Below are positions 41,676 through 55,700 of a stretch of DNA of 64,000 bases, one piece after another (the first letter of the stretch is position 1; each line of letters begins with the position of its first letter). Made by a program: the position numbers and the translations under genes. The notes beneath the pieces are model-generated. The model was given only the letters and a program-made list of their open reading frames with translations, had not been told where the DNA came from and did not search any database. This DNA is from Sipunculus nudus. Taxonomy: Eukaryota; Annelida; Sipuncula; Golfingiida; Sipunculidae. Location of the stretch: contig CM049314.1 in assembly GCA_026874595.1 (NCBI GenBank), positions 16,734,729 to 16,798,728 on the forward strand, in the 5' to 3' direction.

Positions 41676-42207
41676 ACATTTATTTTATCCAAGTTGCATT
41701 CTAAAAATTATGTCATAATACAATATAACTGTGATTACTACTTAAACTGATGTAAAATTGATATAATTTTGTATACCATTGAAGCCAATTAATTGGAATC
41801 TGCCAGTATTGTTGAACTTTGTGATTTCTCAGTGTATCATATAGTGCCACATGTACTATGCACATTAGTGTTGCTCAACTGTAAATAGTAACTGACATAT
41901 ACCCAGATGAGTGTAAAACATATATATAGGTGTCTTGGCATTGGCAATGACTATACTTAAATGATTTTAATATTCAAATTGTTTAAGACTTTTCATGTGC
42001 AAACACATTTTGCAGCTGTTTGAGTAGTTAACATTGTTGTATTCGGGTGTAAATTAATCTTGAAATGATTTTTCAAAACGTCATTTGTAAATGAAGCCAC
42101 CTGTGAATTTGTATAAGCTGTATTTGTTCTCATTTATCCAGTTTACTGTGTTGGTACATCATGTATCGTATAAGTGACATGATTGCTAGCAAACATGCAA
42201 AGAACCA

Positions 42208-42225
42208 CCCCCCCCCCCCCCCCCC
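42208..42225. repeat. Run of 18 C
   Basis: Uninterrupted homopolymer, preceded by ACCA. Confidence 0.9.
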
Positions 42226-42889
42226 ATGATGATTAATGTGCACTGCCATCTGTGCACAGGACCTTAAACTAAATCACAAAGAGGGCAGTTGTTGGACACT
42301 ATTATGACATTGTTTGCATTATCAAGTACTGAAATATACTAGTATCATAATGTGATGTAGTTCAAAACAACATTAGCTGCTATCATTTTAGGGTAAGCTT
42401 GAATGTTTTTGCACAAACTATATCTTGGCAGAACTCCTGAACATTCAGAGATTGGATTGCTACCAGAAAGTTCATGTTTACATAAAATTATATTTGTAGA
42501 TTTTGATTATCAGTATTTTTCAGCAGTAAATGGACATGCTTTTGGTTACCAGTCTAAAATAACAACTTCAAAACAAGTAAAAATAGATTACATAATTACT
42601 TGTATGTTCTTACATGGGTAAAGCATATCATTTGTTAACTGGGTTATGACTGGAGCACTCTTGTTATATCATTGATATTATTTTTTTCCAATCACTTTTT
42701 GTAGGTTTACTCTACCACATTATAATGATGTGTGTATAATTGGTCATGTGGCAAGTCTCCTTTTTCAGAGTTGCAGATGAATGATTCTTGATTCTACTAT
42801 TACCTGGAATTCACAGTCACTGGGAGAAATCATTTATATCAAAATATGCAGTTGATTTGTTCATGTGGATGTAACAACAGTTTCATTAT

Positions 42890-43036
42890 TGTAACCATGG
42901 TGACAGCTCACTGGAGGTAACCTTGGGGACATTGCCAGTTACCATGTTGATAGTTGATGATATCCATGGTGATGTTTAGTTACCATAGTAAGTCTGTTAC
43001 CATGGTGATAGTTGATGATATCCATGGTGAAACTGT
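42890..43036. repeat. Cluster of X-box-like ACCATGGTGA motifs
   Basis: GTAACCATGGTGACAG, GTTACCATGTTGATAG, GTTACCATAGTAAG and GTTACCATGGTGATAG occur within 150 bases, with a second element GATGATATCCATGGTGA repeated twice. The half-sites resemble the RFX X-box (GTTNCC..GGNAAC). It may equally be a decayed short tandem duplication. Confidence 0.55.
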
Positions 43037-43878
43037 TAGTTAATTTAGTAAAAAGGGCAAACATTTACAGAAGACCCTAAACAGTGAATACACTTGAGTT
43101 TAAATGACTTTGACCTCACTATCAGAGTTTGTACCCATTTCTGGCACTCCTATTAAAATGCTGAATAAATATCCCTTAAAGCTGGTTGCTTTTTAAGAGA
43201 GTTGGGTGTATTCTTATCATATCACTGTGTAATGACCAGTGACCATCGCTCTGATAGTTAAGTTCATTAATTCAGCTGATGTAACTGATTTGTTGTTGAA
43301 TAATATCAACAAAAGGGGAACTAATATTTGTTTGATAGCATGAATCATAATTTGTCAAGACTGAAATTCATTGCTGTTGCACATGTGTAAGTGCTGAACT
43401 TTGACATATTGACCTAGGGTCAGGGGTTATGAACCCTAGCAACAGGATAGTGCACGCCTTGCACCAGTACTGTTGACACGTGACAGGATTTGAATATTTA
43501 TCTAATTTATGACTGGTAGCTGGTTTGGTTTGTTTCTTTTGTAGTGCATTTTATTTATTAGGAGCAAAGTTCCAATAAAAGTTTTCATATGTACAAGTAA
43601 GCTTTGAGAGTGTTTGTCTTGTAAATCCTGCTGGTACACTTGATGTACAGATACCTGCATGTGCTGTGATGTGTAAGTTTTATCATGAATTGTAAAGAGT
43701 GGCAAAACAATGAGAAACATGGTGAGATAAACATGTACAGAGTAAGCCTGAAGAGATGGTACAATGACAGCTGAAAGTATCCATATCTAACCTCACCCTC
43801 TCCCCTTTCCAAGATATGAGGTGAATTTTGAACAGATCCTTTATTTTTATCTTATTTATTGTTTCCCATGACAAAGTT

Positions 43879-44195
43879 GGGATACTGTGGTCTCATGACG
43901 CTCCCTCCACCTTCGCCGCAGAAACATCTTGTGTGCGAGATAACTAATAGAATATTTCACGGATCCTTATCAAACTTTACATGTGTATAGATATAGGAAA
44001 GTGGACAAAGCCAAATTAAAATAGGGTCATGACCTTTGCTAGGAGAGTGAACTTGACCTTTGGACCAGTTTTGCTGAAAATCACACAAATTCTCATGAAA
44101 GCTTGCATGGAATGGTCCAAAAACTAACATGACCAAAGATCTTGGATAGCCTTGTGATGTACCAAAAACTGGTGGCGCCACCTATTATTGTTTTC
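43879..44195 (-). repeat. Uninterrupted copy of the repeat split by the intron 2 hAT
   Basis: Collinear with 6590-6736 plus 8286-8475 and continuous across the point where the hAT is inserted there (AAATAGGGTCATGACCTTTG). It ends in a perfect GGTGGCGCCACC palindrome at 44171-44182. Confidence 0.8.
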
Positions 44196-44199
44196 TTCT

Positions 44200-47100
44200 T
44201 TCCACACCTTTTAATACCCCCATAATTGCCACTTGACAGTACTCTTGAGCATCATAAGTCAAAAACTAATGGACAGATTACTTTCATATTATGAACATGT
44301 AGAGAGATTGGTTATATGATATGGCTGGATGATAATTCTAGCTCTTATTGATGTATGGACTTATATATGTCCCATTGAAAAAGCAAGACCCCAATTGATT
44401 TTGGGATCACGATGTCAAAGGTAAAGGTCACAGGACATCTTGAAAAATATTGTTGATGCATTTTAAGCCAAACTTTTAATCCCAGAATGTTCTCCTTACA
44501 CATATAGCTCACCTGCCAATAGAGGATAATCCGTAACAATTTTAGGATTACAGGGTCAAAGGTGAGGGTCACAGGAGCCATCTGTCCAAAAATTCATTTC
44601 CTGATAATAACTTCAGCTTGGATTGATATATGGTTTTCAGATGTGACTTATATATGGCCCATTAATAAAGCAAGACCTCTATTGATTTTTGGGGCCAGAG
44701 GTCTAGGTCACAGGACCGACATCATTAAAAAGGTTGTGGATGCTTTTTAAGCCAAATTTTTCATCTCAGAACTTTCTCTTTACACATATAGTTCACCTAC
44801 CGATAGAGGTAGATCCATAACAATTTTAGGGTTACATCTTGCACATACAGCTCACCTGTCAAAACAGTAAGATCCGTATCAATTTTAGGGTTACAGGGTC
44901 AAAGGTGAAGGTCACAGGAGCCATCTGTCAAAAATTCATTTCCTGATGATAACTCCATCATGGATTGATATATGGGTTTCAAACTTAACATATATGGCTC
45001 ATCAATAAATCAAGAATCCTATTGATTTTGGGTAATGAGGTCAAAGGTCAAGTTCACGGGACCGACATCTTTAAAAAGATTGCTGATGCATTTCAAGCCA
45101 AACTTTTCCACCCAGAACTTTCTCCTTATACATATAGTTCACCTACCAATAGAGGAAGATCCATAGGTTCAAGGTCAAAGGACCCATATCTTAAAAAAAA
45201 TTGTGGACCCATTTTAAACCAAACTTTTCATCTCAGACCTTTCATCTTGCATATATAGCTCGTCTGTCAATAGAGGAAAATCCTTATCAATTTTAGGGTA
45301 ACAGAGTAAAAGGAGCCATGTGTCCAAAAATTCATTTCCTGATGATAATTCCAGCTTGGATTGATATATGGGTTTCAAACGTGACATATATGGCCCATCA
45401 ATAAATCAAGAACCCTATTGATTTTGGCTCAAGAGTTCAAAGGTACAGTTAACAGGACTGACATCTTTAAAAAGATTGTGGATGTATTTGAAGCCAATCT
45501 TTTCATCTCAGACCTTTCATCTTGCATATATAGCTAGCTTGTCAATAGAGGAAAATCCTTATCAATTTTAGGGTAACAGGGTAAAAGGTGAATTTCACAG
45601 GAGCCATCTGTCCAAAAATTCATTTCCTGATATTTCCTGCTTGGATTGATATATTGGTTTCAAAGTTGAATTATATATGGCCCTTCAATAAAGCAAGAAT
45701 CCTATTGATTTTGGGGTCATGAGGTCGAAGGTCAAGTTCACAGGACTGACATCTTTAAAAAGATTGTGGACCCATTTTAAACCAAATTTTTCAACTCGGA
45801 CCTTTCATCTTGCACATTCAGCTCACTTGACAATTGAGGAAAATCCTTATCAATTTTAGGGTTACAGGGTCAAAGATGAAGGTCTCAGGAACCATCTGTC
45901 AAAAAAAATTCATTTCCTGATGATAATTCCAGCTTGGATTGATATATGGGTTTTAAACGTGACATATATGGCCCATCAATAAATCAAGAATCCTATTGAT
46001 TTTGGGGTTATGAGGTCGAAGGTCAAGTTTACGGGACCGACATCTTTAACTTTTTCAACTCAGACCTTTCATCTTGCACATACCGTTCACTTGACATAGA
46101 GGAAGTTCCTCATCAATTTTAGGGTTACAGGGTCAAAGGTGAAGGTCACAGGAGCCACCTATCCAAAAATTCATTTCCTGATGATAATTCCAGCTTGGAT
46201 TGATATATGGGTTTCAAACGTGACATATATGGCCCATCAATAAATCAAGAACCCTATTGATTTTGGGTCAAGAGGTCAAAGGTCAAGTTAACAGGACTGA
46301 CATCTTTAAAAAGATTGTGGTTGTATTTTAAGCCAATCTTTTCATCTCAGACCTTTCATCTTGCATATATAGCTAGCTTTTCAATAGAGGAAAATCCTTA
46401 TCAAATTTAGGGTTACAGTGTGAAAGGTGAATTTCACAGGAGCCATCTGTCCAAAAATTCAATTCCTGATATTTCCTGCTTGGATTGATATATTGGTTTC
46501 AAAGTTGACTTATATATGGCCCATCAATAAAGCAAGAATCCTATTGATTTTTGGGTCATGAGGTCGAAGGTCAAGTTCACGGGACTGGCATCTTTAAAAA
46601 GTTTGTGGACCCATTTTAAACCAAATTTTTCAACTCGGACCTTTCATCTTGCACATACAGCTCACCTGTCAAAACAGTAAGATCCTTATCAATTTTAGGG
46701 TTACAGGGTCAAAGATGAAGGTCACAGGAACCATCTGTCCAAAAATTCATTTCCTGATGATAATTCCAGCTTGGATTGATACATGGGTTTTAAACGTGAC
46801 ATATATGGCCCATCAAGAAAAAAAAAGAATCCTATTGATTTTTGGGTCATGAGGTCGAAGGTCAAGTTCACGGGACCGACATCTTTAAAAAGATTGTGGA
46901 TGCATTTTAAGCTAATCTTTTCATCTCAGACCTTTCATCTTGCATATATAGCTCGCTTGTCAATAGAGGAAAATCCTTATCAATTTTAGGGTTACAGGGT
47001 AAAAGGTGAATTTCACAGGAGCCATCTGTCCAAAAATTCATTTCCCGATGATATTTCCTGCTTGGATTGATATTTTGTTTCAAAGTTGACTTATATATGG

Positions 47101-50100
47101 CCCATCAATAAAGCAAGAATCCTATTGATTTTGGGGTCATGAGGTCGAAGGTCAAGTTCACGGGACTGACATCTTTAAATAGATTGTGGACCCATTTTAA
47201 ACCAAACTATTTCAACTCGGACCTTTCGTCTTGCACATACAGCTAACCTGTCAAAACAGTAAGATTCTTATCAATTTTAGGGTTGCAGGGTCAAAGATGA
47301 AGGCCACAAGAGCCATCTGTCCAAAAATTCATTTCCTGATGATAATTCCAGCTTGGATTGCTATATAGGTTTCAAAGGTGACATATATTGCCCATCAATA
47401 AATCAAAAATCCTATTGATTTTTGGGTCATTAGGACAAAGGTCAAGTTCACGGGACTGACATCTTTAAATAGATTGTGGACCCATTTTAAACCAAACTTT
47501 TTCAACTCGGACCTTTCATCTTGCACATACAGCTCACCTGTCAAAACAGTAAGATCCTTATCAATTTTAGGGTTACAGGGTCAACGGTGAAGGTCACAGG
47601 AACCATCTGTCCAAAAATTCATTTCCTGATGATAATTCCAGCTTGGATTGATATATGGGTTACAAACGTGACATATATGGCCCATCAATAAATCAAGAAT
47701 CCTATTGATTTTGGGGTCATGAGGTCGAAGGTCAAGTTCACGGGACCGACATCTTTAAAAAGATTGTGGATGCATTTTAAACCAATCTTTTCATCTCAGA
47801 ACTTTCATCTTGTATATAGCTCGCTTGTCAATAGAGGAAAATCCTTATCAATTTTAGGGTTACAGGGTAAAAGGTGAATTTCACAGGAGCCATCTGTCCA
47901 AAAATTCATTTCCCGATGATATTTCCTGCTTGGATTGATATTTTGTTTCAAAGTTGACTTATATATGGCCCATCAATAAAGCAAGAATCCTATTGATTTT
48001 GGGGTCATGAGGTCGAAGGTCAAGTTCACGGGACTGACATCTTTAAATAGATTGTGGACCCATTTTAAACCAAACTATTTCAACTCGGACCTTTCGTCTT
48101 GCACATACAGCTAACCTGTCAAAACAGTAAGATTCTTATCAATTTTAGGGTTGCAGGGTCAAAGATGAAGGCCACAAGAGCCATCTGTCCAAAAATTCAT
48201 TTCCTGATGATAATTCCAGCTTGGATTGCTATATGGGTTTCAAAGGTGACATATATTGCCCATCAATAAATCAAAAATCCTATTGATTTTTGGGTCATTA
48301 GGACAAAGGTCAAGTTCACGGGACTGACATCTTTAAATAGATTGTGGACCCATTTTAAACCAAACTTTTTCAACTCGGACCTTTCATCTTGCACATACAG
48401 CTCACCTGTCAAAACAGTAAGATCCTTATCAATTTTAGGGTTACAGGGTCAACGGTGAAGGTCACAGGAACCATCTGTCCAAAAATTCATTTCCTGATGA
48501 TAATTCCAGCTTGGATTGATATATGGGTTACAAACGTGACATATATGGCCCATCAATAAATCAAGAATCCTATTGATTTTGGGGTCATGAGGTCGAAGGT
48601 CAAGTTCACGGGACCGACATCTTTAAAAAGATTGTGGATGCATTTTAAACCAATCTTTTCATCTCAGAACTTTCATCTTGTATATAGCACGCTTGTCAAT
48701 AAGGGAAAATCCTTATCAATTTTAGGGTTACAGGGTAAAAGGTGAATTTCACAGGAGCCATCTGTCCAAAAATTCATTTCCTGATGATATTTCATGCTTT
48801 GATTGATATATTGGTTTCAAAGTTGACTTATATATGGCCCATCAATAAAGCAAGAATCCTATTGATTTTGGGGTCATGAGGTCGAAGGTCAAGTTCACGG
48901 GACTGACATCTTTAAATAGATCGTGGACCCATTTTAAACCAAACTTTTTCAACTCGGACCTTTCATCTTGCACATACAGCTCACCTGTCAAAACAGTAAG
49001 ATCCTTATCAATTTTAGGGTTACAGGGTCAAAGATGAAGGTCACAGGAACCATCTGTCCAAAAATTCATTTCCTGATGATAATTCCAGCTTAGATTGATA
49101 TATGGGTTTTAAACGTGACATATATGGCCCATCAATAAAAAAAGAATCCTATTGATTTTGGGGTCATGAGGTCGAAGGTCAAGTTCATGGGACCGACATC
49201 TTTAAAAAGATTGTGGATGCATTTAAAGCCAATCTTTTCATCTCAGACCTTTCTTCATGCATATATAGCTCGCTTGTCAATAGGGGAAAATCCTTATTAA
49301 TTTTAGGGTAACAGGGTAAAAGGTGAATTTCACAGGAGCCATCTGTCCAAAAATTCATTTCCTGATGATATTTCATGCTTGGATTGATATATGGGTTTCA
49401 AAGTTGACTTATATATGGCCCATCAATGAAGCAAGAATCCTATTGATTTTGGGGTCATGAGGTCGAAGGTCAAGTTCACGGGACTGACATCTTTAAATAG
49501 ATCGTGGACCCATTTTAAACCAAACTATTTCAACTCGGACCTTTCGTCTTGCACATACAGCTCACCTATCAAAACAGTAAGATCCTTATCAATTTTAGGG
49601 TTACAGGGTCAAAGATGAAGGTCACAGGAGCCACCTGTCCAAAAATTCATTTCCTGATGATAATTCCAGCTTGGATTGATATATGGGTTTCAAAGTTGAC
49701 TTATATATGGCCCATCAATAAAGCAAGAATCCTATTGAATTTGGGTCATGAGTTCAAGGGTCTTGGTCAAAAAAAAGCTTAAAAAAGAAAATTTGGATGC
49801 ATTTTAAACCAAACTTTTCATCCCAGACCAGTAGCCATCTGTCCAAAAATTCATTTCCTGATGATAACTCCAGCTTGGATTGATATATGGGTTTTCAAAC
49901 TTGATATATATGGCCCATCAATAAAGCAATTTTTTTTTGGGTTATGAGGTCAAAGGTCAAGGTCACAAGACCCTATTATTTTATAGATTGTGGATGTATT
50001 TCAAGGAAAACTTTTCATCCCAGGCTTTCCCTTTTGCAAATATAGTTCACCTGCCAATTGGCGAAGATTCCTATCAATTTGGGGTCACAAGGTCAAAGGT

Positions 50101-50175
50101 CACTGTGACAGTAGCCATTTGTTCTCAAATCTTTGGAAACAAGATTTTGGTCAACCCAAAAATTTTATAGCACTG
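44200..50175. repeat. Tandem array of about 290-bp units, about 19 copies
   Basis: The phrase ATTCATTTCCTGATGATAAT recurs about every 290 bases (for example near 46748, 47038, 47331, 47629, 47908, 48199, 48489, 48777, 49068, 49357, 49649). Outer units on the left are more diverged and irregular in length (up to about 405). Two monomer types exist: one with GGGTTTCAAACGTGACATAT, the other with TTTGTTTCAAAGTTGACTTA. They alternate as II-I or II-I-I. Units contain AGGTC(A/G)AAGGTCAAGTTCAC and TTAGGGTTACAGGGTCAAAG. All ORFs here are short and repeat with the unit. Confidence 0.95.
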
Positions 50176-50872
50176 CATATGGATCCTTAAAATTTGACAT
50201 ATCAATCTGCACCAAGCTGCTGGACAAGTTAAAACATTTGTGACCTTGGTTCTGTCATGTGTCAATATATGCTTCAGAAGAAGGGTGCCCATTTTAGAAA
50301 TGGGAATGTTTTCTAGTTATAGTTCTTCACCTTATAGACAAACTGTGTCTGCGTCAAAACACCCTCCCTCCCTTCCTGAGATTCCATTTTGAACCTTTTA
50401 GCTATGTGTTTTTATAGGATTATAGTAAAATGTTATGAGTACTTTTAAGTCATAAATACCATTCGAGTTTTTATTTAGTTTCTGCACCTCCAGATGAGAA
50501 AAAAAAAATAGGGACCCATTGGTCTCGATGCTCAGCTGAATTTGTATATATGGATATTTTTAAAGAAATTTTTCAGAATGACAGTCCTGCGACCTTAACC
50601 AATGACCTTGTGATAAAATATCTGAGAACTTATTATCCTTGAACTTGCAGCATTAAGATTATTGTAACAAACTTTAAAAAAAATGAGGTTCAAGTGACCC
50701 TGATCTCTGACCAGGTAACCTTAAAATCTACAGATTTCCTCACTTTGGGGTAGTTAGCCATGTGTGAAACGGTGGAGAGTTTGGGATGAAAAGTTTGATT
50801 TAAAGTGCATCCACAATCTTTTTAAATATGTTGCTCCTGTGACCTTCACCTTTGATCTCTGGACCCTTACAT
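50176..50872. other. Degenerate repeat fragments between arrays
   Basis: Includes AGGGACCCATTGGTCTCGATGCTCAGCTGA near 50512 (compare 50881 and 61209). A reversed fragment of the preceding array lies around 50760-50870 (GATGAAAAGTTTGATTTAAA, CTCCTGTGACCTTCACCTTT). No gene. Confidence 0.6.
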
Positions 50873-52752
50873 TAACAAGTGACCCATGGGTCATGACGCT
50901 CAGCTGACTGGGAAGAGATTCGCAAAAGGAAATTTTATCATCAGAATGGTACCCATTCAACTGAAGCATCAAACAGATTAACCAACAGGCCAAGATTTAG
51001 TCTGTATTTATATATCTCAAAAATAGAGAAAAATGTGTAAACTTTTAAAACTAGAATACGGGTAACCGACAAGTGACTACATGTATCTGCCAAAATCGGA
51101 TAGTGAGGCATGGATTGAGTGGCAAGGGGAAATAGAGTGAGGTATGTTGCATATTAGCATGGATGTCTGCAGCCTAAATGTGTATGTAGGTTGTGCCACC
51201 TACCACAGATCCAGAAAACTGTCCAAGTTGTATACACCTGCAAAATTTTAGGCAGAAAAGTCAAACCACTACATGTATATGAGCGATTTTTGCCCATGGC
51301 AGACAAACAGACAAACACTGTGCAAAAATCTTTGCAGGTAACCCCTCCAGTTTTGTGTATGATAAAGACCTATGTGAGATCTAAACACATGCACAATTTT
51401 GGCCCAATCGGTCAAATGGTTCCTGAGATATGAGCTTGGATGTGTGCAGCGTTAACTAGAATGTAGGTGGCATCTGTCATAAAATCAAGAAATGATTTTA
51501 GGCCACGGCAGACTAACAGACAGACGCTGTGCAAACATTGTTACAGGTGGCGCCACCATTTTTTGTGTATGTTACAGAGCTATCAAAGGGCTACATTTGT
51601 ATAAATTTTATTTCCTGATCGGTCAAACGGTTCCCGAGATATAAGCTTGGATGTCATCAGCGTGAACGTGAACGTAGGTGGCACCACCTGTCATAAAATC
51701 AAGAAAGCTATCCTGGATGTATACGCATGACGAATTTCAGGTGAATTAGTCAATTCACTGCAGAGATATGAGTGATTTTAACCCAAGGCAGATGAACAGA
51801 TGGACACTGTGCAAACATGGTTACAGGTGGCGCCACCATTTTTTGTGTATGTTATAAAGCAATCCAAGGGCTACATTTGTATCAATTTTATTTCCTGATC
51901 GGTCAAACGGTTCCCGAGATATGAGGGTTTATGAGTGGAAACAGACCCACAAATGGACACTGGATAGAGAGGAAAGGTCAGAAGTCAACGCAAATTGGTT
52001 AGGCACCAGTTCACATGTGACCCGATAATAGGTGTAAGTTTGGGAAAAATCGGTCCATTAGTCTCCGAGGAGCTCTCTGGAAACGAACACCGGCAGAGGA
52101 ACTCTGTCAAAAACATAGTATCCGCAAAACTTCGTTTTGGCGGATGCAAAAATACAGGTGGCTCCACCAGTCTGCAGAAACTAATAAAAACACTTAATGG
52201 TCAATATCCATGCAAAAAATCATGGTGATCTCTGCATTAGTTGTTCAGATACTTCAGTTTTTGTATCAAATTGTCCATTATTCTGAGGGATACTTCGGAG
52301 TCCTATAGCTTGAAGGATATGGGTAACAGAGACCTAATTTCAAGTTTCCACAGGCACCTTTCATGGGCCTCCTTGCATGACAAGAATGAAGATTCTAGGT
52401 CCAGTTGTTGCGATTTGTACCCTGTTGACAGATAACCACATCTTTAAAGGTCTCAAAAAAAAAGAAAAAAATTCGTAAAAATTTGAAAAAAAAATAGAGG
52501 TGGCACACCAAACTGATGGAACAGCTCATGATCAATATGTATGCCGAAAATCATGACCATCAGTGTTGTAGTTATTGAAATACTGCAGTTTATGTATCAA
52601 ATTTTCCATTATTCTGGGGGGGGGGGGGGGGGGTATTTTGGACCCATACAGCTTAAAGAATATGGGTAACAGAGACCTAATTTCAAGTTTCCATGGAGAC
52701 TTTTCATGGGTCTCCCTGTGTGTCAAGAATGAAGATTCTTGGTCCAGTTTTT
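50873..52752. repeat. Left arm of large inverted repeat
   Basis: About 1.88 kb that recurs as reverse complement at 54188-56162. Paired landmarks: GACCCATGGGTC (50881 with 56143-56154), CCGACAAGTGACTACATG, CCGCAAAACTTCGTTTTGG (52122 with 54839), and poly-G 52616-52633 against poly-C 54315-54335. A 195-base stretch at 52241-52435 matches 54525-54719 without an amino acid change in the shared ORF. The inner end stops exactly at the hairpin starting at 52753. Confidence 0.92.
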
Positions 52753-55700
52753 AGCTCAGCTGACTGAAAGTCATCTGAGCTATAGCGATCACTCTTTGTC
52801 CGTCGTCCGTCTGTCCGTCCGTTAACCAGGCACAAATCGTAACCGCTGGACCTAGAACCTTGTAACTTGGGATTCTGAGAGGTCCATAAAAAATCTCCTT
52901 GGAAACCAGAAATTAGGTCTCTGTTACCCATATCCTTCGAGCTATGTGGCCCCAAAGTACCCCCCAGAAAAGTAAAAAATTTCATACAAAAACTTCAATA
53001 TCTCATTAACTACTTGACTGATGGTCATGATATTTGGCATACATATTGATCATGAGATGTTACATCACTTCCTGCAGACTGGTGGCGCCACCTGTATTTT
53101 TCGATTTTTTACGAATTTCTTTCTCTATTTTTGAGACCTTTAAAAATGTGAACATCTGTTAACAAGGCACAAACATAAAGACTGGACTTAGAATCTTAAT
53201 TCTTGACACACTGAGAGGTCCATGAAAAATCTCCTTGGAAACCAGAAATTAGGTCTCTGTTACCCATATCCTTTGAGCTATGGGGCCCCATAGTACCCCC
53301 CAGAATAGTAAAAAAATTCATACAAAAACTTCAATATCTCAATAACTACATCACTGATGGTCTTCATTTTTGGCATACATATTGATCATGAGATGTTCGA
53401 TCAGTTCCTGCAGACTGGTGGCGCCACCTGTACTGTTTGATTTTTTACGATTTTTTCCTCTATTTTTGAGACCTTTGAGGATGCTGTCATCTGTTAGCGT
53501 GGCACAAATCGTAACGACTGGACCTAGAATCTTCATTTTCGACACACTGAGAGACCTATGAAAAGTCTCCATGGAAACCAGAAATTAGGTCTCTGTTACC
53601 CATATCCTTCGAGCTATGGGGCCCAAAATTACCCCCCAGAATAGTCAAAAATTTCATACAAAAGCTTCAATATCTCATTAACTACATCACTGATGGTCAT
53701 GATTTTCAACATACATATTGATCATGAGATGTTTCATCAGTTTGTGCAGACTGGTGGCGCCACCTGTATTTTTCAATGTTCACGAATTGTTTTCTCCATT
53801 TTGAGACCTTTAAGGATGTAGTTATCTGTCAACAGGGAACAAATCGTAACGACTGGACCTAGAATCTTCGTTCTTGACACACAGGGAGACCCATGATAAG
53901 TCTCCATGGAAACCTGAAATTTGGTCTCTGTTACCCATATCCTTTGAGCTATGGCACTCCCAAAGTACAGCTCAGACTAATGGAAATTTGATACAAAAGC
54001 TAAAGTATCTGAAACAACTAATGCAGAGATAACCATAATTGTTTGCATGGATATTGATCATGGAGTGTTTCATAAGTTTCTGCAGACTGGTGGCACCACC
54101 TGTATTTGTTCGGTTTTTTTTACGAAATTTGTCTGTATTTTTGAGACCTTTAAAGATATGAACATCTGTTAACAGGGCACAAATCATAAAAACTGGACCA
54201 AGAATCTTCATTCTTGGACACACAGGGAGACCCATGAAAAGTCTCCATGGAAACTTGAAATTAGGTCTCTGTTACCCATATTCTTTAAGCTGTATGGGTC
54301 CAAAATACCCCCCACCCCCCCCCCCCCCCCCCCCCAGAATAATGGAAAATTTGATACAAAAACTGCAGTATTTCAATAACTACAACACTGATGGTCATGA
54401 TTTTCGGCATACATATTGATCATGAGCTGTTCCATCAGTTTCTGCAGACTGGGTGTGCCACCTCTATTTTTTTTCAAATTTTTACGAATTTTTTTCTTTT
54501 TTTTTGAGACCTTTAAAGATGTGGTTATCTGTCAACAGGGTACAAATCGCAACAACTGGACCTAGAATCTTCATTCTTGTCATGCAAGGAGGCCCATGAA
54601 AGGTGCCTGTGGAAACTTGAAATTAGGTCTCTGTTACCCATATCCTTCAAGCTATAGGACTCCGAAGTATCCCTCAGAATAATGGACAATTTGATACAAA
54701 AACTGAAGTATCTGAACAACTAATGCAGAGATCACCATGATTTTTTGCATGGATATTGACCATTAAGTGTTTTTATTAGTTTCTGCAGACTGGTGGAGCC
54801 ACCTGTATTTTTGTATCCGCCAAAACGAAGTTTTGCGGATACTATGTTTTTGACAGAGTTCCTCTGCCGGTGTTCGTTTCCAGAGAGCTCCTCGGAGACT
54901 AATGGACCGATTTTTCCCAAACTTACACCTATTATCGGGTCACATGTGAACTGGTGCCTAACCAATTTGCATTGACCTCTGACCTTTCCTCTCTATCCAG
55001 TGTCCATTTGTGGGTCTGTTTCCACTCATAAACCCTCATATCTCGGGAACCGTTTGATCGATCAGGAAATAAAATTGATACAAATGTACCCCTTGGATTG
55101 CTTTATAACATACACAAAAAATTGTGGCGCCACCTGTAACCATGTTTGCACAGTGTCCATCTGTTCATCTGCCTTGGGTTAAAATCACTCATATCTCTGC
55201 AGTGAATTGACTAATTCACCTGAAATTCGTCATGTGTATACATCCAGGATAGCTTTCTTGATTTTATGACAGGTGGTGCCACCTACGTTCACGTTAACGC
55301 TGATGACATCAAAGCTTATATCTCGTGAACCGTTTGACCGATCAGGAAATAAAATTTATACAAATGTAGCCCTTTGATAGCTCTGTAACATACACAAAAA
55401 ATGGTGGCGCCACCTGTAACAATGTTTGCACAGCGTCTGTCTGTTAGTCTGCCGTGGCCTAAAATTACTCATTTCTCTGTAGTGGTTCGACATAACTGCC
55501 TAAAATTTTGCAGGTTTATACATCGTGGACAGCTTTCTTGATTTTATGACAGGTGGCGCCACCTACATTCTAGTTAACGCTGGACACATCAAAGCTCATA
55601 TCTCAGGACCATTTGACCAATTGGGCCAAAATTGTGCATGTGTTTAGATCTTACATAGGTCTTTTTCATACACAAAACTGGAGGGGTTACCTGCAAAGAT

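Larger units (their letters stand above)
36877..43878. other. Intergenic AT-rich region
   Basis: No gene with coding features. Contains a CA microsatellite (41631-41669), a run of 18 C (42208-42225), three closely spaced TGGCAGTGTTTTTT copies near 40901-40945, and an RFX-like motif cluster near 42890-43036. Otherwise nothing I can name. Confidence 0.6.
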
